Source: Tetraselmis striata
Lineage: Eukaryota > Chlorophyta > Chlorodendrophyceae > Chlorodendrales > Chlorodendraceae
Reading direction: 5' to 3'
NCBI GenBank assembly: GCA_006384855.1
Contig: VCJN01002666.1
Location: forward strand, 29,073 to 93,072
DNA length: 64,000 nt
The notes beneath the pieces are model-generated. The model worked only from the letters and a program-made list of their open reading frames with translations. It did not search any database and was not told the DNA's origin. Positions 32,651 to 42,733 of the stretch are shown here, piece after piece; the stretch's first letter is position 1, and each line of letters begins with the position of its first letter. The position numbers were made by a program, and so were the translations under genes.

Positions 32651-33240
32651 CAATTACATGAGCTAGCAGCAGAAGGCGATATCAGGTAATCACCAAAAAA
32701 GGACAATCAGAAAGGTCCTCTACAGCGACTGCGAGGTGGAAGCAGTAAATGAGAAGACGCAGAATGGGCACGTCGAGCCCACGCATCAGACTTGGCCATC
32801 TGCACACCGGCAGAGAGAATGCCGCCCAGGGTACCATGCACGCAAGCCGAGACCCGCGCGCTGCAACAGCCCCCGCCGTGTGCGCGACAGGTGACGGCGG
32901 AACTCGTCAGGTTGGCTGGCAACAAAGTTCCGAAATGCCGGAACGGATTGACCACGAAGGAAGCATGAGGTCGGGGCGGAAGGACCGCCAGGGAAGTTGC
33001 GCACATCCAACAGCACCGCGAAGATGTAGACCACCATGAAAGCGGACTTCCCGAGACGGCCGCGGTCCTCAACCACAAAAGGGTAGTACCGGTGAACACC
33101 CTGCACTGGGGCGGAAGACGCCCGGTCCGCTGCCAACTTACCATGCTCCGCCTCGGTCGCCGTGATTCCCGGGGTGCACCAGCAGGGGTCGTTGCTCCAA
33201 GTAAGGGTCGTGGAGGACACGCACGCGAAGTCGATCATGT
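32650..33240 (-). pseudogene. 5'-truncated LINE-like fragment, family R2
   Basis: Minus-strand frames carry YYPFVVEDRGRLGKSA and similar residues found at the C-terminus of reverse-transcriptase polyproteins of algae, broken by frameshifts. The 3' end (ATCACCAAAAAAGGACAATC) matches 9050-9115, and bases 32650-32860 match 46340-46560. Confidence 0.5.
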
Positions 33241-33246
33241 AATCGC

Positions 33247-33276
33247 ACGCCCCCCCCCCCCCCCCCCCCCCCCCCA
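33247..33276. repeat. C homopolymer (about 28)
   Basis: Uninterrupted C run on the plus strand just outside the family R2 fragment. Confidence 0.9.
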
Positions 33277-33914
33277 CCCCGCCAGCGTCAAGTACGACGG
33301 CCGCGAGAGGTCCGCTGGGCGCATCCCACTCGTCTCAAGGGTCAAGTCGCCGGCTCCCGAACGGTCCCGGTCAAGCACCGCCCCCGCATCAATTGCCACA
33401 GATGCCCACATATTCTTCAAAGCGGTATGCATGCGGTGCTTGTAGTTCGCTGCGGGGCATATGGGTAGATGATCCACGATGAAATCCGTAGCGCTCCGGT
33501 TCGAGCCATCCGAAGAGCGAAGCCATAAGGGATCAATACCACACGTGGGGCCAGGGCAGGTGACAAGCGCGGAACCTCCGCGCGGGCAAACGCCCAGCAC
33601 CCGCGCACCGGCGGCCGAATAAGCAGCACCGGGAATCTTGATCTTTCAGGTATGCTTTTAGCGGTAGATTTGTTAATGAAAACTGTAAGAGCATTAATAA
33701 TCCTTATTAATTTTTATAATCATAAATCAGTTAGTTGCTGCCTTATTGTTATGCTGCCTTATAAAAGTTAAATAAATAGTAATAGCGACCACGGGTAGCT
33801 GGCGTTGCCACTACAATAAGTAGTATGAAATACCTACATGGCAACATGGCTTGTTGCGCAGCACGCCGGCCTGCTGCGGCTGGTCTGCCGCGTCATCAAA
33901 TCATCGCGTCGATC

Positions 33915-34100
33915 TGATCTAAACTAGTTTATGGGGTTTCCATCCTTGACCTAACCGCTTTTCAGCTACAAGTGCTGCGCAGTGGTACGGGAACTAGTAA
34001 CTGTTGTTGCGCCCTTGTTGGGTGCAGCACGAGTAGACATAAAAGCAGCCAGAACAGCTGAGCCTGCCATCTTCCAGTTTTCGCTGCGTTCCACGCAGCG
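33915..34100 (+). repeat. Split direct repeat A1 of element 1
   Basis: Starts TGATCTAAACTAGTTTATGG and ends at CCACGCAGCG; repeated at 36831-37016. It contains GACATAAAAGCAGCC, a possible TATA-like promoter element, before gag. Confidence 0.9.
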
Positions 34101-34213
34101 ATGTAAAAACTGTCTCGTAACCCGTTGCGAGCAAGGTCACCCCAGGTTGTTCAAGACCACACCCGGCTCGCCACCCGAGTGTGATATTCTCGTCCGTACG
34201 TCCGTGCGTTACT

Positions 34214-35089
34214 ATGTCAGATGGAGAAGAACCCGTCGCTGAGCCGACGCTGCAGTCGCTGAACGCAGATATGAGGGCCCAGTCTTCATTACTGCGAGAG
34301 CTGGCTACAGCTGTGGCACAATTGACGGCTCGTGATCGCGTTGTTGATGGAGAAGGGGCACATGGCTCCGGCTCAGGGCAGCGCTTCGCGAGACAGCCGA
34401 CAGGCAGCGGGGGAGCCGCAGAGCGCCCCGACTTGCTAGAGCTAGCCCAGAGCGGCCGTGTCGGAGCAAAATCCGTGAGTGCCGAGGATGATTACCTCGC
34501 GGTGCCAGAGCTACTGCAGAGAGCAGAGTCTGGTTACGAGGCCGTTCGACCGGTCAGCCGAGTGCCTGGACTTTTCCCTTTGAGCACCGACCTAACGAAC
34601 GAGTACCTCAAGCAGGATGACCGGCGTCTGCCGGCCCAGGAGGAGTACTTGTGGATGTCGTGTTTCGGGGCCCACATGGCCGCCCTTTTCGTGGCGCTCG
34701 ACGAGCTACTGCCCTACGTCCCTTCCAGCAACCAGGACTTCACCCCCTACCTCGCGAGAGCCCGGAACCACGCCGAGGCCATCGACAAGGCGTTTCGGTT
34801 TCGTTTGGCCTTCCTACGGAAGCTCAATGAGATCAAGCGTGTGCACGGTGACCAAGGTGTTCTGGATGTGCTGCGAGCTCAGCATTTTCAGCCTGCTTCG
34901 GAGCATCTGGGTTCCGCGATCTTTGGGGACCTCATGCGGGACTACGAGCGTCGTGTTTTCGAGGCGACCGTTGCCAGCAGCGCCAAGGCGACCGCTACTT
35001 CTCGAGTGGCGGCTGCAGCTGCAGGTCGCGGGCGTGGGCGAGGACGTGGCGGCGGACGTGGACGTGGCCGCGAAGGTGAGCACGAGTGA
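34214..35089 (+). CDS. Gag-like protein of element 1
   Basis: ATG 34214 (MSDGEEP) is chosen because the decayed copy on the other strand has an equivalent ATG at 56728. The 291-residue product has a coiled N-terminal region (LNADMRAQSSLLRELA), a conserved middle (LFPLSTDLTNEYLKQDDRRLPAQEEYLW is the core, cited here in part: TDLTNEYLKQDDRRL), and a C-terminal Gly/Arg tail (GRGRGRGRGGGRGRGR) suited to RNA binding instead of a zinc knuckle. The frame ends with TGA at 35087-35089 followed by CGG, and the same frame stays open into the recombinase. It probably forms the particle that packages element RNA. Confidence 0.8.
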   Translation: MSDGEEPVAEPTLQSLNADMRAQSSLLRELATAVAQLTARDRVVDGEGAHGSGSGQRFARQPTGSGGAAERPDLLELAQSGRVGAKSVSAEDDYLAVPELLQRAESGYEAVRPVSRVPGLFPLSTDLTNEYLKQDDRRLPAQEEYLWMSCFGAHMAALFVALDELLPYVPSSNQDFTPYLARARNHAEAIDKAFRFRLAFLRKLNEIKRVHGDQGVLDVLRAQHFQPASEHLGSAIFGDLMRDYERRVFEATVASSAKATATSRVAAAAAGRGRGRGRGGGRGRGREGEHE

Positions 35090-35092
35090 CGG
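35087..35092 (+). promoter_or_regulatory. Possible UGA-CGG stop-codon readthrough site
   Basis: The gag stop is TGA followed directly by CGG, one of the contexts known to allow readthrough in plant viral RNAs (UGA-CGG). The frame then continues without a stop to 36751. The position of the TGA is conserved in the decayed copy (55848-55846), where the next codon is TGG. Confidence 0.55.
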
Positions 35093-36751
35093 TGTGGGGC
35101 GCCGTTCGTCGGAGCTGCAGGAGCCTTGCGAGGCCACCTTTCGGTGACCGCCGCAAGGCGCACCCTTGCAGCTCAACGACGGGATGAGCGCCCTGTGTCA
35201 GGACCTGACCCCCCCACCTTACAGACTTCATTTAGACCTTCCTCGGTGCGGCGCTTCTTACAGCTACAGCCGAGTGCGGCTCAACCATCCGCACACCTGC
35301 ACATGGCGGCTCAACCATCCGCCTTTCTTACAACCCCATCTCTGCGTTCGTCGGTTGTTACACTACGAGTTACAACCGGTTCGCAACGACCAAGTTTCGC
35401 GCGTGTACGTTACGCACGGGACAGGCGCTATGAGCGCGAAGGGCGCGCGGGGCGGCCCTCCTACCTGAACCTAGCCCCGCAAACCCGTACTGGAGCTACT
35501 GCAAACCCGTCCAGCAACTACCGGCCAACCGCCGGAAACCTAACCGCTGCTGCCGAGTACTTTGCGAACAGTAGCCGTCCCGGTGGCACTCTGTCAGTAA
35601 AACGACGCACTTACGTAATCGACGAGCCCGCAGCTATCGCTCCGTGGGCTGCGTCACTGCGATCCCGACTACAGGACGCGTTCGGCTCAGACGAGCTAGG
35701 CCAGCGGACGCTCGACCTGCTCTCCAGCTCCCTCAGCGCTCAGACCCTCAAGAGCTACGCCGGCAGGTTGGCTCAGTTCGCTGAGTTCTGCCACGACTCC
35801 GAGAACATCAGCCCGCTAGAGGCGACTACTGCTACTGTTGTTCGGTACGTTGCCTGGATCGGGGAGCGAGGGCATATCGCAGCTAAGTCGCTGCAGCCCT
35901 ATCTGTCTGCCATCAACACCTTCTTCGAGCTGCACAACCTCGTCCCGATCGCCAAGGACAGCCTACACCTCACTTCGGCAAGACGTGGGTTAATGTTACG
36001 TCAGCGTCGACTGGACGCTGCCCCTTTGCGTGTCCCTCTGCCTGCGGATGTAGCTTACCGCTTCGTCTCAAAGGCCGAGCTAATTGTGTCTGCTCCTTAC
36101 CCAGAGTCCCACCTCGACTACCGAGCCCTCTTGGCCTCGGTTGTCAACTTCCTGTTCTTTGCCAGGGGCCTTACTGGCGTCTCCTGTCGAGTGCAAGATG
36201 TGCATGTCGACACCTACAACATCACCTTGCAGATCTACCGCGAGAAGGGTCGCGCCGGCCGGCGGGGACCTGACGACCTGCGCGTACTTCTCCTTCCAGT
36301 GTCCGAGCACCCTCGAGTGGCACGTCTCTTGCGCTACTTCATCGACAACGTCCAGTCTGTCCCCCTGGTTACTGTTGGCTTGGCTACCTCCAACTTCTGG
36401 GCTGTCAATGTGGCTGAGCAGTCGAAACCTTGGACTGCTACTACGATGTCAGACTGGTTGTCTACAGCAGTCAGCCTAGTCAACGCTGCCCCCCCTGCTG
36501 GCACTTCCTGGACTTCACACAGTCTACGCAAGGGCGCAGCCTCTGCAGCAAACGCCATTGGAGCGCCACTGTCCCACATCCGCTACCAGGGCGGTTGGGC
36601 CACTAACTCTGATGTCGTTCTGGACTACATCGACCCCAACGTTCTTCCTTCTCCTGGCGCGTGGTTCTTCTTTGGACACATCGCCCCTCTCCGCCACTTC
36701 CAAGTCCAACAGGACTCCGCAGCGGTGGCCTTCCCAGTGCCTCCTTCATGA
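35090..36751 (+). CDS. Tyrosine recombinase of element 1
   Basis: This frame continues the gag frame after its TGA and has no obvious ATG near its start, so it is probably made as a Gag-YR fusion. Residues follow a Pro/Arg linker, a core-binding domain (SAQTLKSYAGRLAQFAEFC, then YLSAINTFFELHNL) and a catalytic domain: box I Arg in FLFFARGLTG, then HSLRKGAASAANAIG, GGWATNSDVVLDYI. That gives R, H-x-x-R, W and nucleophile Tyr, the full DIRS/PAT recombinase set. It would join the circular cDNA to the genome without target duplication. About 553 codons after the stop. Confidence 0.88.
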   Translation, partial: RCGAPFVGAAGALRGHLSVTAARRTLAAQRRDERPVSGPDPPTLQTSFRPSSVRRFLQLQPSAAQPSAHLHMAAQPSAFLTTPSLRSSVVTLRVTTGSQRPSFARVRYARDRRYEREGRAGRPSYLNLAPQTRTGATANPSSNYRPTAGNLTAAAEYFANSSRPGGTLSVKRRTYVIDEPAAIAPWAASLRSRLQDAFGSDELGQRTLDLLSSSLSAQTLKSYAGRLAQFAEFCHDSENISPLEATTATVVRYVAWIGERGHIAAKSLQPYLSAINTFFELHNLVPIAKDSLHLTSARRGLMLRQRRLDAAPLRVPLPADVAYRFVSKAELIVSAPYPESHLDYRALLASVVNFLFFARGLTGVSCRVQDVHVDTYNITLQIYREKGRAGRRGPDDLRVLLLPVSEHPRVARLLRYFIDNVQSVPLVTVGLATSNFWAVNVAEQSKPWTATTMSDWLSTAVSLVNAAPPAGTSWTSHSLRKGAASAANAIGAPLSHIRYQGGWATNSDVVLDYIDPNVLPSPGAWFFFGHIAPLRHFQVQQDSAAVAFPVPPS

Positions 36752-36803
36752 CTTGGCGCTACCCCTTCTCCGTCAATCCCCCGCTCTCTCCGTTCGCTCA
36801 AGA

Positions 36804-36831
36804 CTGGCAAAACCAGACTCAACTTTGAAAT
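36804..36831 (+). repeat. Split direct repeat B1 of element 1
   Basis: TGGCAAAACCAGACTCAACT and the following TTGAAAT recur at 37110-37136. B1 abuts A2, recreating the junction expected of a closed circle. Confidence 0.85.
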
Positions 36832-37016
36832 GATCTAAACTAGTTTATGGGGTTTCCATCCTTGACCTAACCGCTTTTCAGCTACAAGTGCTGCGCAGTG
36901 GTACGGGAACTAGTAACTGTTGTTGCGCCCTTGTTGGGTGCAGCACGAGTAGACATAAAAGCAGCCAGAACAGCTGAGCCTGCCATCTTCCAGTTTTCGC
37001 TGCGTTCCACGCAGCG
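36831..37016 (+). repeat. Split direct repeat A2 of element 1
   Basis: Second copy of 33915-34100, offset 2916. Confidence 0.9.
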
Positions 37017-37109
37017 CCCCCCCTGACTCCGTTTTCCCTCCACGCTTTTCGCTAAACCTTCCTGCCAATTTCGGCTCTTGACCGTGTAAAACAGCCTGCG
37101 CGACCTTTT

Positions 37110-37136
37110 TGGCAAAACCAGACTCAACTTTGAAAT
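37110..37136 (+). repeat. Split direct repeat B2 of element 1 (right terminus)
   Basis: Matches B1. The element ends at TTTGAAAT before ATGAGATACC. Confidence 0.85.
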
Positions 37137-37890
37137 ATGAGATACCCTCACCTGTACGTGATCTTGACCTAGTAGCGGGGTATACAGCAGGGTAGCCAGT
37201 AGCAGCAGGCTGGGTACCAGTACCAGTACCAGTACAGTACGACCACCTACTACTTTTAGCAGTAGGTGGATTTGTTACTGCCCTTTTTGTAATTCACACC
37301 AGTGCAGTACCAGTACCTGTACCAGCCGTAGGCCCGTCAGTGCTAAAGATTACACGAACAGGTAAGAACTGAGGCAAGTACTGGCAAGTACGGGTAAGTC
37401 CTGCTGCCCCGGGGACGAACAAAAATACCGATGGATGTTTCCTAATATTTTTATTTTCGGGTGGTTTCCTGATCGCCTTTTTGCAGCTAGCTCATATGTA
37501 ACTATTATTTACAAAAAGGGAAATACCGCCGGTGTACGAGTAAGGATTCGTCGCTATGACGAACTCGTTCAGGTGTCTCATACCTGGGTTCCCATTTTAT
37601 ACAAAAGTGGATTTGTTACTGGCCATTTTGTAATTCACACCAACCGGTCCCTGTAGACTGTAGTGAGGTACCTGCACCAGTATACTGGGGCATCTTCGAC
37701 AGCACATCGCAACAAAATTTTAAAAGAAATAAATAAGCAATCGCCGATGAAAAGGTATGAGACTAAAATAATTTCAACACACCACTTTTGCCAACCATCC
37801 AAGTCCACTCGCAACGTCCACCCATCCCTCGACTCTCCCGCCTCTTCCGCCCGCCTTCTCAGCCCGCCTCCACAGCCCCAGCAAGTTAGC
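37137..37890. other. Spacer with ACCAGT repeats and dispersed motif copies
   Basis: Contains GTACCAGTACCAGTACCAGT-like repeats near 37210-37235 and two copies of a motif GTGGATTTGTTACTG..TTTTGTAATTCACACC (about 37265 and 37607) that also occurs, reversed, near 63870-63910. No gene. Confidence 0.5.
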
Positions 37891-37893
37891 AAG

Positions 37894-40220
37894 ATGTCTC
37901 CCCGCCTGACTTATGTCGCCGGACCTTCCAACGTAAGAAATCCCCGGCCCGTGTGGCTGGCTACCTGTCCAGCACCCCATCTATCACCACAGCTCCCAGG
38001 GACCGCGTAACCTGAACGCGCAACGCCGGCGATCTGGCGACCCAACCCCTAACTGCTCCTCCCCTCCGCTCCCGGCCCCCAAGCCCCGACCTCGCACCTT
38101 CCTCTCCTGATCATACATTTCGTCTTTTATGTGATCTTTCTCCCCGCCTGCTGTAATGGCAACGGTGCAACACCGAGATCGGCTGGGCGCGCATCACTGC
38201 TGCCGGATCTTTCGGCGACATCGGCGCCGCGCCTCTTCTCCGCGTTTCCGTTACTCCTCTTGCCGAGTATCCTATGATGCCCGCTGCCTTCCCTCGCTAA
38301 CCACTGCCTTCTTCGCCCTTAGCGTTCGAGTTCGACCCCTTTCGTCCCCCCCCCTTTTTTTTTCGATAGCGGTCTCTACCTTGCAGTAGCGGTCCCCGGG
38401 CCCTGCCGGCACGTGATCTGCTACGACAAAGGTATCCTTAGATAAATAAATAAAGGGCCGAGAAGTGGCCAACTTCTGGCACACGCGCGGCGAGTCGGCA
38501 GTCTGTCGGCCCAGTGGTCGTCCCGTTCGTCTCGCCGCCTTCCTCCCTGTGAGGCTGCATGACTCCCGCCCGCCTCGTGAGAGACTGATCTGACTCTCCG
38601 CCTCTCCCACTTTGCACAGACGGTGGAGCCCAGCCCTGTGTTTAAGGTGGCCGTTATGGGCGCCGCAGGCGGCATCGGCCAGCCGCTGTCCATGCTCATG
38701 CGCTGCTCCCCGCTGGTGGGCGAGCTCAGCCTTTACGACGTGGCGCCCGTGGTGAAGGGCGTGGCCTGCGACCTGTCCCACACCGATGTCGGCGCCGCTA
38801 AGGTCTGCAACCCCCTCTCTCTGGGGCACCGTGCGTTTCTGGCTTTTAAACTCTTTGAGCGACGCTGGCTCGACTTTCCTGGCACCAAGTGGGCGCCAAT
38901 CCTCTGATGAATAGGACACCCTGCCTGATGGGACGCACAGGTCACCGGCTATTGTGGCGATGCGGAACTAGGCGCTTGCCTCACTGGCTGCGACGTAAGC
39001 ACTGCCCATACCTGTGCCCCTCCCCCTCCCCCCCCCCCACAACTACACCACTGCCCTGCGCAACTACCACTGCCATCACCACCCGCATATCATCCGCCCT
39101 CTGCGCTGGCAATACCGGCAAAGACAGTAAGTGGGCCAGTGGGGCATCCCAACTGACACCCCCCCCCCCCCTTTCCTGCCCGGCCAGCTGGTGGTGATCC
39201 CGGCCGGCGTGCCGCGCAAGCCCGGCATGACGCGCGACGACCTGTTCAACATCAACGCCGGCATAGTGCGCACGCTGGTGCAGGGCGTCGCGGACCACTG
39301 CCCCAACGCCTGGGTCGCCATCATCTCGAATCCCGTCAACTCCACCGTGCCCATTGCGGCTGAGGTGCTCAAGAAGGCTGGTGCGTGGCATACCCCCCCC
39401 CCCCCCCCCCCCCTTCCAGCAATACACCTGGCAGCAAGAATAGGCACCGAACAGTTATGTTGCAGCACCCATTGCGGCACTCGCGGGGCGCCAACACTTA
39501 CTCATGCTATTGAAGTTTGTGCTACAAGTACTATATACATGTCACTATACACGAAAACCGGAGGTGATGATCCTGAACATGCACAGGTACACACTCTGGG
39601 GCGGTATTGAGTGTACCCGCCTGCTATGGGGCATGGGGCTCGGCTGGCTGATGGCTGTGCTGGCGGTGGCCGCAGGCAAGTACGACCCGAAGAAGCTCTT
39701 TGGCGTGACGACGCTGGACGTGGTCCGCGCCAACAAGTTTGTGTCGGAGATCCTGGGCGTGAACCCGAAGCTGGTGTCGGTGCCGGTGGTGGGCGGCCAC
39801 GCAGGCGTCACCATCCTGCCGCTGCTCAGCCAGACGTCCCCGCCGGTGCTGCCCAAGCTGACGCCCGATGCCGCGGCGGCGCTCACCACTCGCATCCAGA
39901 ATGCGGGCACCGAGGTCGTCGAGGCTAAGGCGGGCGGGGGCAGCGCCACGCTGTCGATGGCCTACGCCGCCGCTCGCTTTGCGGAATCGTGCATGAGCGC
40001 CATGGCGGGCGCCAAGGGCGTGGAGGAGTACTCGTACGTGGAGTCCACCGTCGTGGAGGGGCTGCCCTTCTTCTCCAGCAAGGTGTCGCTCGGCCCGGGC
40101 GGCATCGAGGCCGTTGCCGGCCTGGAGGGTCTCAACGAGGCGGAGGCGGCGGGCCTGGAGGCGCTCAAGCAGGAGCTGGCGGGCTCCATTGCCAAGGGCG
40201 TGGAGTTTGTCAACAAGTGA
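37894..40220 (+). CDS. MDH: NAD-dependent malate dehydrogenase, five exons
   Basis: Catalyses malate + NAD to oxaloacetate + NADH. Exons 38620-38802, 38941-38994, 39188-39380 and 39676-40220 are well supported; with a proposed first exon 37894-37932 all phases fit and give 337 residues. Numbering on that model: Rossmann motif GAAGGIG 27-33, substrate arginines R102 and R108 in [15 protein letters not shown] motif in the exon-4 end, D171 and R174 (LDVVRAN), and catalytic H198 in VGGHAGV. It belongs to the mitochondrial/glyoxysomal/plastid-type MDH group rather than the cytosolic one. The first exon ([13 protein letters not shown]) is weak: it is short, has no clear targeting signal, and an ATG at 38156 is an alternative. 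The donor of exon 2 reads GTCTGC, unusual but forced by the protein. A C run begins 12 nt after the exon-4 donor. Confidence 0.88.
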
Positions 40221-40299
40221 GCTCGCTCCCCGCTCGCCCGCCCTCCCAACGCCCCAAACCCGGTAGACAGCCACCTTCTCTAGATGTTTAGGGTTTACC

Positions 40300-40304
40300 T
40301 GTAA
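40300..40304 (+). terminator. TGTAA polyadenylation signal, MDH
   Basis: TGTAA 80 bp after the MDH stop codon. Confidence 0.6.
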
Positions 40305-40709
40305 CATGTCCAAGCCACAGCTCGGAGCAGCCTAACCGGTACCCATCTGGTGGAAAGCACATATCTGTGGCTACACACTGCTTTGTTTCAATGATCTATG
40401 CATCTCAGAAATTGGAGCCTAAAGACCGACGTCACGCACCTGACATAAGGTCTTTTGATCCGTAATTGAACGTACTGGCGCGGGCGGAAGGGGGGGGGGG
40501 GGTAAGATCATGAGAGGACCTGCTTTGGCCGCAACACTTCGATTGTCTGCGTGTGGATGAGCATGTATGGATGTGTCGAGAGTACTATATCAAATCCGCC
40601 ACCCCATTGGTGCCCACGACAAGATACTGCAACCGCGCTGTATCTGATTGTTTTGGAGCCCCAGCCCCCCGGCGAAGAGAGTGAAACTACTACATTCGAC
40701 TGGAATTGT

Positions 40710-41300
40710 GTGGGTGCGGACGCGGTTATAAAAATGCTGGGAGTAAGGACATGCCCTACCCGCCAGACAAACATAGACAAAACTGTGACGGAAATATAGC
40801 AAATGCAACCAAGCAACCCCAATTTGAGGCTTGTAAGAAGGTAATTATGCGTGAGTTTGTTGCATCCGTAGCAAAATACCCCCAAACACTGCACGTGCGT
40901 CCGGACCTGTTGGGCCGATGTTGTAAACAGTTCCCTTGGATTATGGAACTCGTAAATGCAATTAAACGGCTCGGCATGAGTTCGCCTGTCGCGCCCCCCT
41001 TCGAACAAACCGGGTGCGGGTATAAGAATACTGCGAGTAAGGACATACCCTACCTGCCAGGCGTCAAACATAGACAAAACTGCGGCGGAAGAATAGCGAA
41101 TTATAGATGACATGCAACCTCAATCTGAGGCTTGTAGCAAGGGTACTCATGAGTGAAGTTGCACCCGTAACATAATTTCCGTACCCCCCAAGACTTGTCG
41201 GCTCGATGTTGCAGACTGTCCCCTTGATTATGGAACCCGTAAATGCAATTAAACGGTTCGGCATGAGTTCGCCTGTCGCGCCCCCCTTCGAGTGAACCGA
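40710..41300. repeat. Two imperfect ~300-bp tandem units
   Basis: Unit 1 (about 40715-41020) and unit 2 (about 41021-41300) share GAGTAAGGACAT.CCCTACC, CATAGACAAAACTG, TGAGGCTTGTA, CCGATGTTG..CAG, and GGCATGAGTTCGCCTGTCG. They diverge by small indels. Open frames cross the units but show no motif. Confidence 0.75.
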
Positions 41301-41357
41301 CGCCAGACGTGAGGGCAGCGGGCTGATCATGGGGTGTGTTTGTGTGTGACTGCGACA

Positions 41358-41533
41358 GCCCGCCCGCCAAGCAGGCCCCCCCTGCCGCGCCCGCCGCTAA
41401 GGCCGCGCTGTCTAAGCCCAAGGCCAGGGCGGGGCCGGTGGTTCAGGCAAAGAAGGTGCTGGGCATGCGCGTGACGCAGTGCGCGATGTCCGCCACCGCC
41501 GCGTTTGCGCTCACCAGCCTCATCAAGAAGTGA
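41358..41533 (+). other. Orphan terminal exon or small ORF
   Basis: After a plausible acceptor (CTGCGACAG) a frame rich in Ala, Pro and Lys runs to TGA 41531-41533; its end CAMSATAAFALTSLIKK looks like a short membrane segment. No upstream exon could be identified across the tandem repeat. It may be the last exon of an unrecognised gene or a relic. Confidence 0.25.
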
Positions 41534-42500
41534 GCCCCGGGAGGCGGCCATAGATAGGCCATAGCCTTCCGGCGCCTCGAGTACCGCGGCGTAACAAAAC
41601 AGCGAGTGATGAGGAGCTGCGCTGCCTTTGCAGATCGTGATTTGGCGGAGTCGTTGCAAATAGACATTTGCTATGAAACCCTAAGAGCCGTCGCCTGAAA
41701 TTTGTGGGCTCTTGAAGGGAGTGCGCGGGTGGGTACCCATAGTGCTGTCTAGATGTGTGCAGGGAGTCCGACATTCCGCAGCAGGGGGCCTGTCAATCCA
41801 GGGAGGTCTTGGGGGTGCACATGCGCTTGACTTTTCATAATGTGACCTATTGAAAGGTTAGGGTTAAGCCATCCTCAGTGCCAGCTCCGCCGATGCACCA
41901 ATTTTGCAGTGCATACCAAGGGGCGAGGGGCATCATTCGCATGAAACCATGGACGTCGTCTTGCCTGCAAGGTATCCGTGCAGCTATTCACTTGTTATCG
42001 CTGGCATGCCTAGGGGATGTGATCCTCGCGCGTAGCAATCCTTAGTACCTGGGGCAAAGTGCTGCTGACCTCGCTGCAGCGTGTCATCATTTTCCTACTC
42101 GTCCGTTCATTCGTCCCGGCCGTCGTTCCTCGCTCTGCATGCTATTATTCGCGCCAGGGGCAGTTTTGCCCATGGGCGGCGCGAGGCTGTGTGTGGATAT
42201 TGATGGCATTTAATTGCATCTCTGGTGTGCGTGCCCGCACCCTCGGGTGGAGGGAAAACCAAGTCCGAGTTGGTCCGGGGGCGCTGGAGGGCTTGCTGGG
42301 CGAGGGGCTAAATGATGGACACGGCTTCGCGCATATCGCATGCCGAGGGTGGCGCCGCATTGGCGGAGTTGTTCCGTGGAGAAGAGGCCTAGCTGCAGCG
42401 AGAATAGCTTTCCGCTGTTGGCAGATCGCTCGCTGGAAGACTGAAGTTTTACAATTGTGGGCGGCGGCTGAGATGCGGTTGAGGGCGCGCTCGCCATAGC
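41534..42500. other. Spacer, no recognisable gene
   Basis: A 146-codon plus-strand frame (42059-42499) and overlapping minus-strand frames lie here but have no motif; the minus-strand part is probably 3' untranslated region of the membrane-protein gene, with TGTAA near 42523. Confidence 0.4.
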
Positions 42501-42733
42501 CCATTGCTCCGTCGCACGCAATTACATGCAGTAGATGAGTGGGCCCTTCACTGGACTACTCGGGCGAATCCTGCTGTACAGAAGAGCGTGCGAGGAGAAT
42601 TATTACCCGGATGTGGCCCTCAGTGGCTCCTCAAGCAGGTGCAGCCTTTAAAAAAGAAAGAAGCGTGTAAATGTTATGACTATGATGAGGAAATTACTGC
42701 CGACAGAGGCAGTGATGCCGCTGTCGCCTCCGC

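Larger units (their letters stand above)
33915..37136 (+). mobile_element. PAT/DIRS-type element 1: Gag plus tyrosine recombinase, no RT
   Basis: A tyrosine-recombinase retrotransposon with split direct repeats in the order A1 (33915-34100), ORFs, B1 (36804-36831), A2 (36831-37016), B2 (37110-37136). A1 and A2 are 186 bp and appear identical. It encodes an open gag and YR frame but no reverse transcriptase, RNase H or methyltransferase-like domain. No target-site duplication is visible, as expected for recombinase integration. It probably needs RT in trans. Confidence 0.85.

Noticed and set aside
34617-35147. 176-codon plus-strand frame overlapping Gag of element 1
   Set aside because: Out-of-frame shadow; the Gag frame is the one conserved in the decayed copy.
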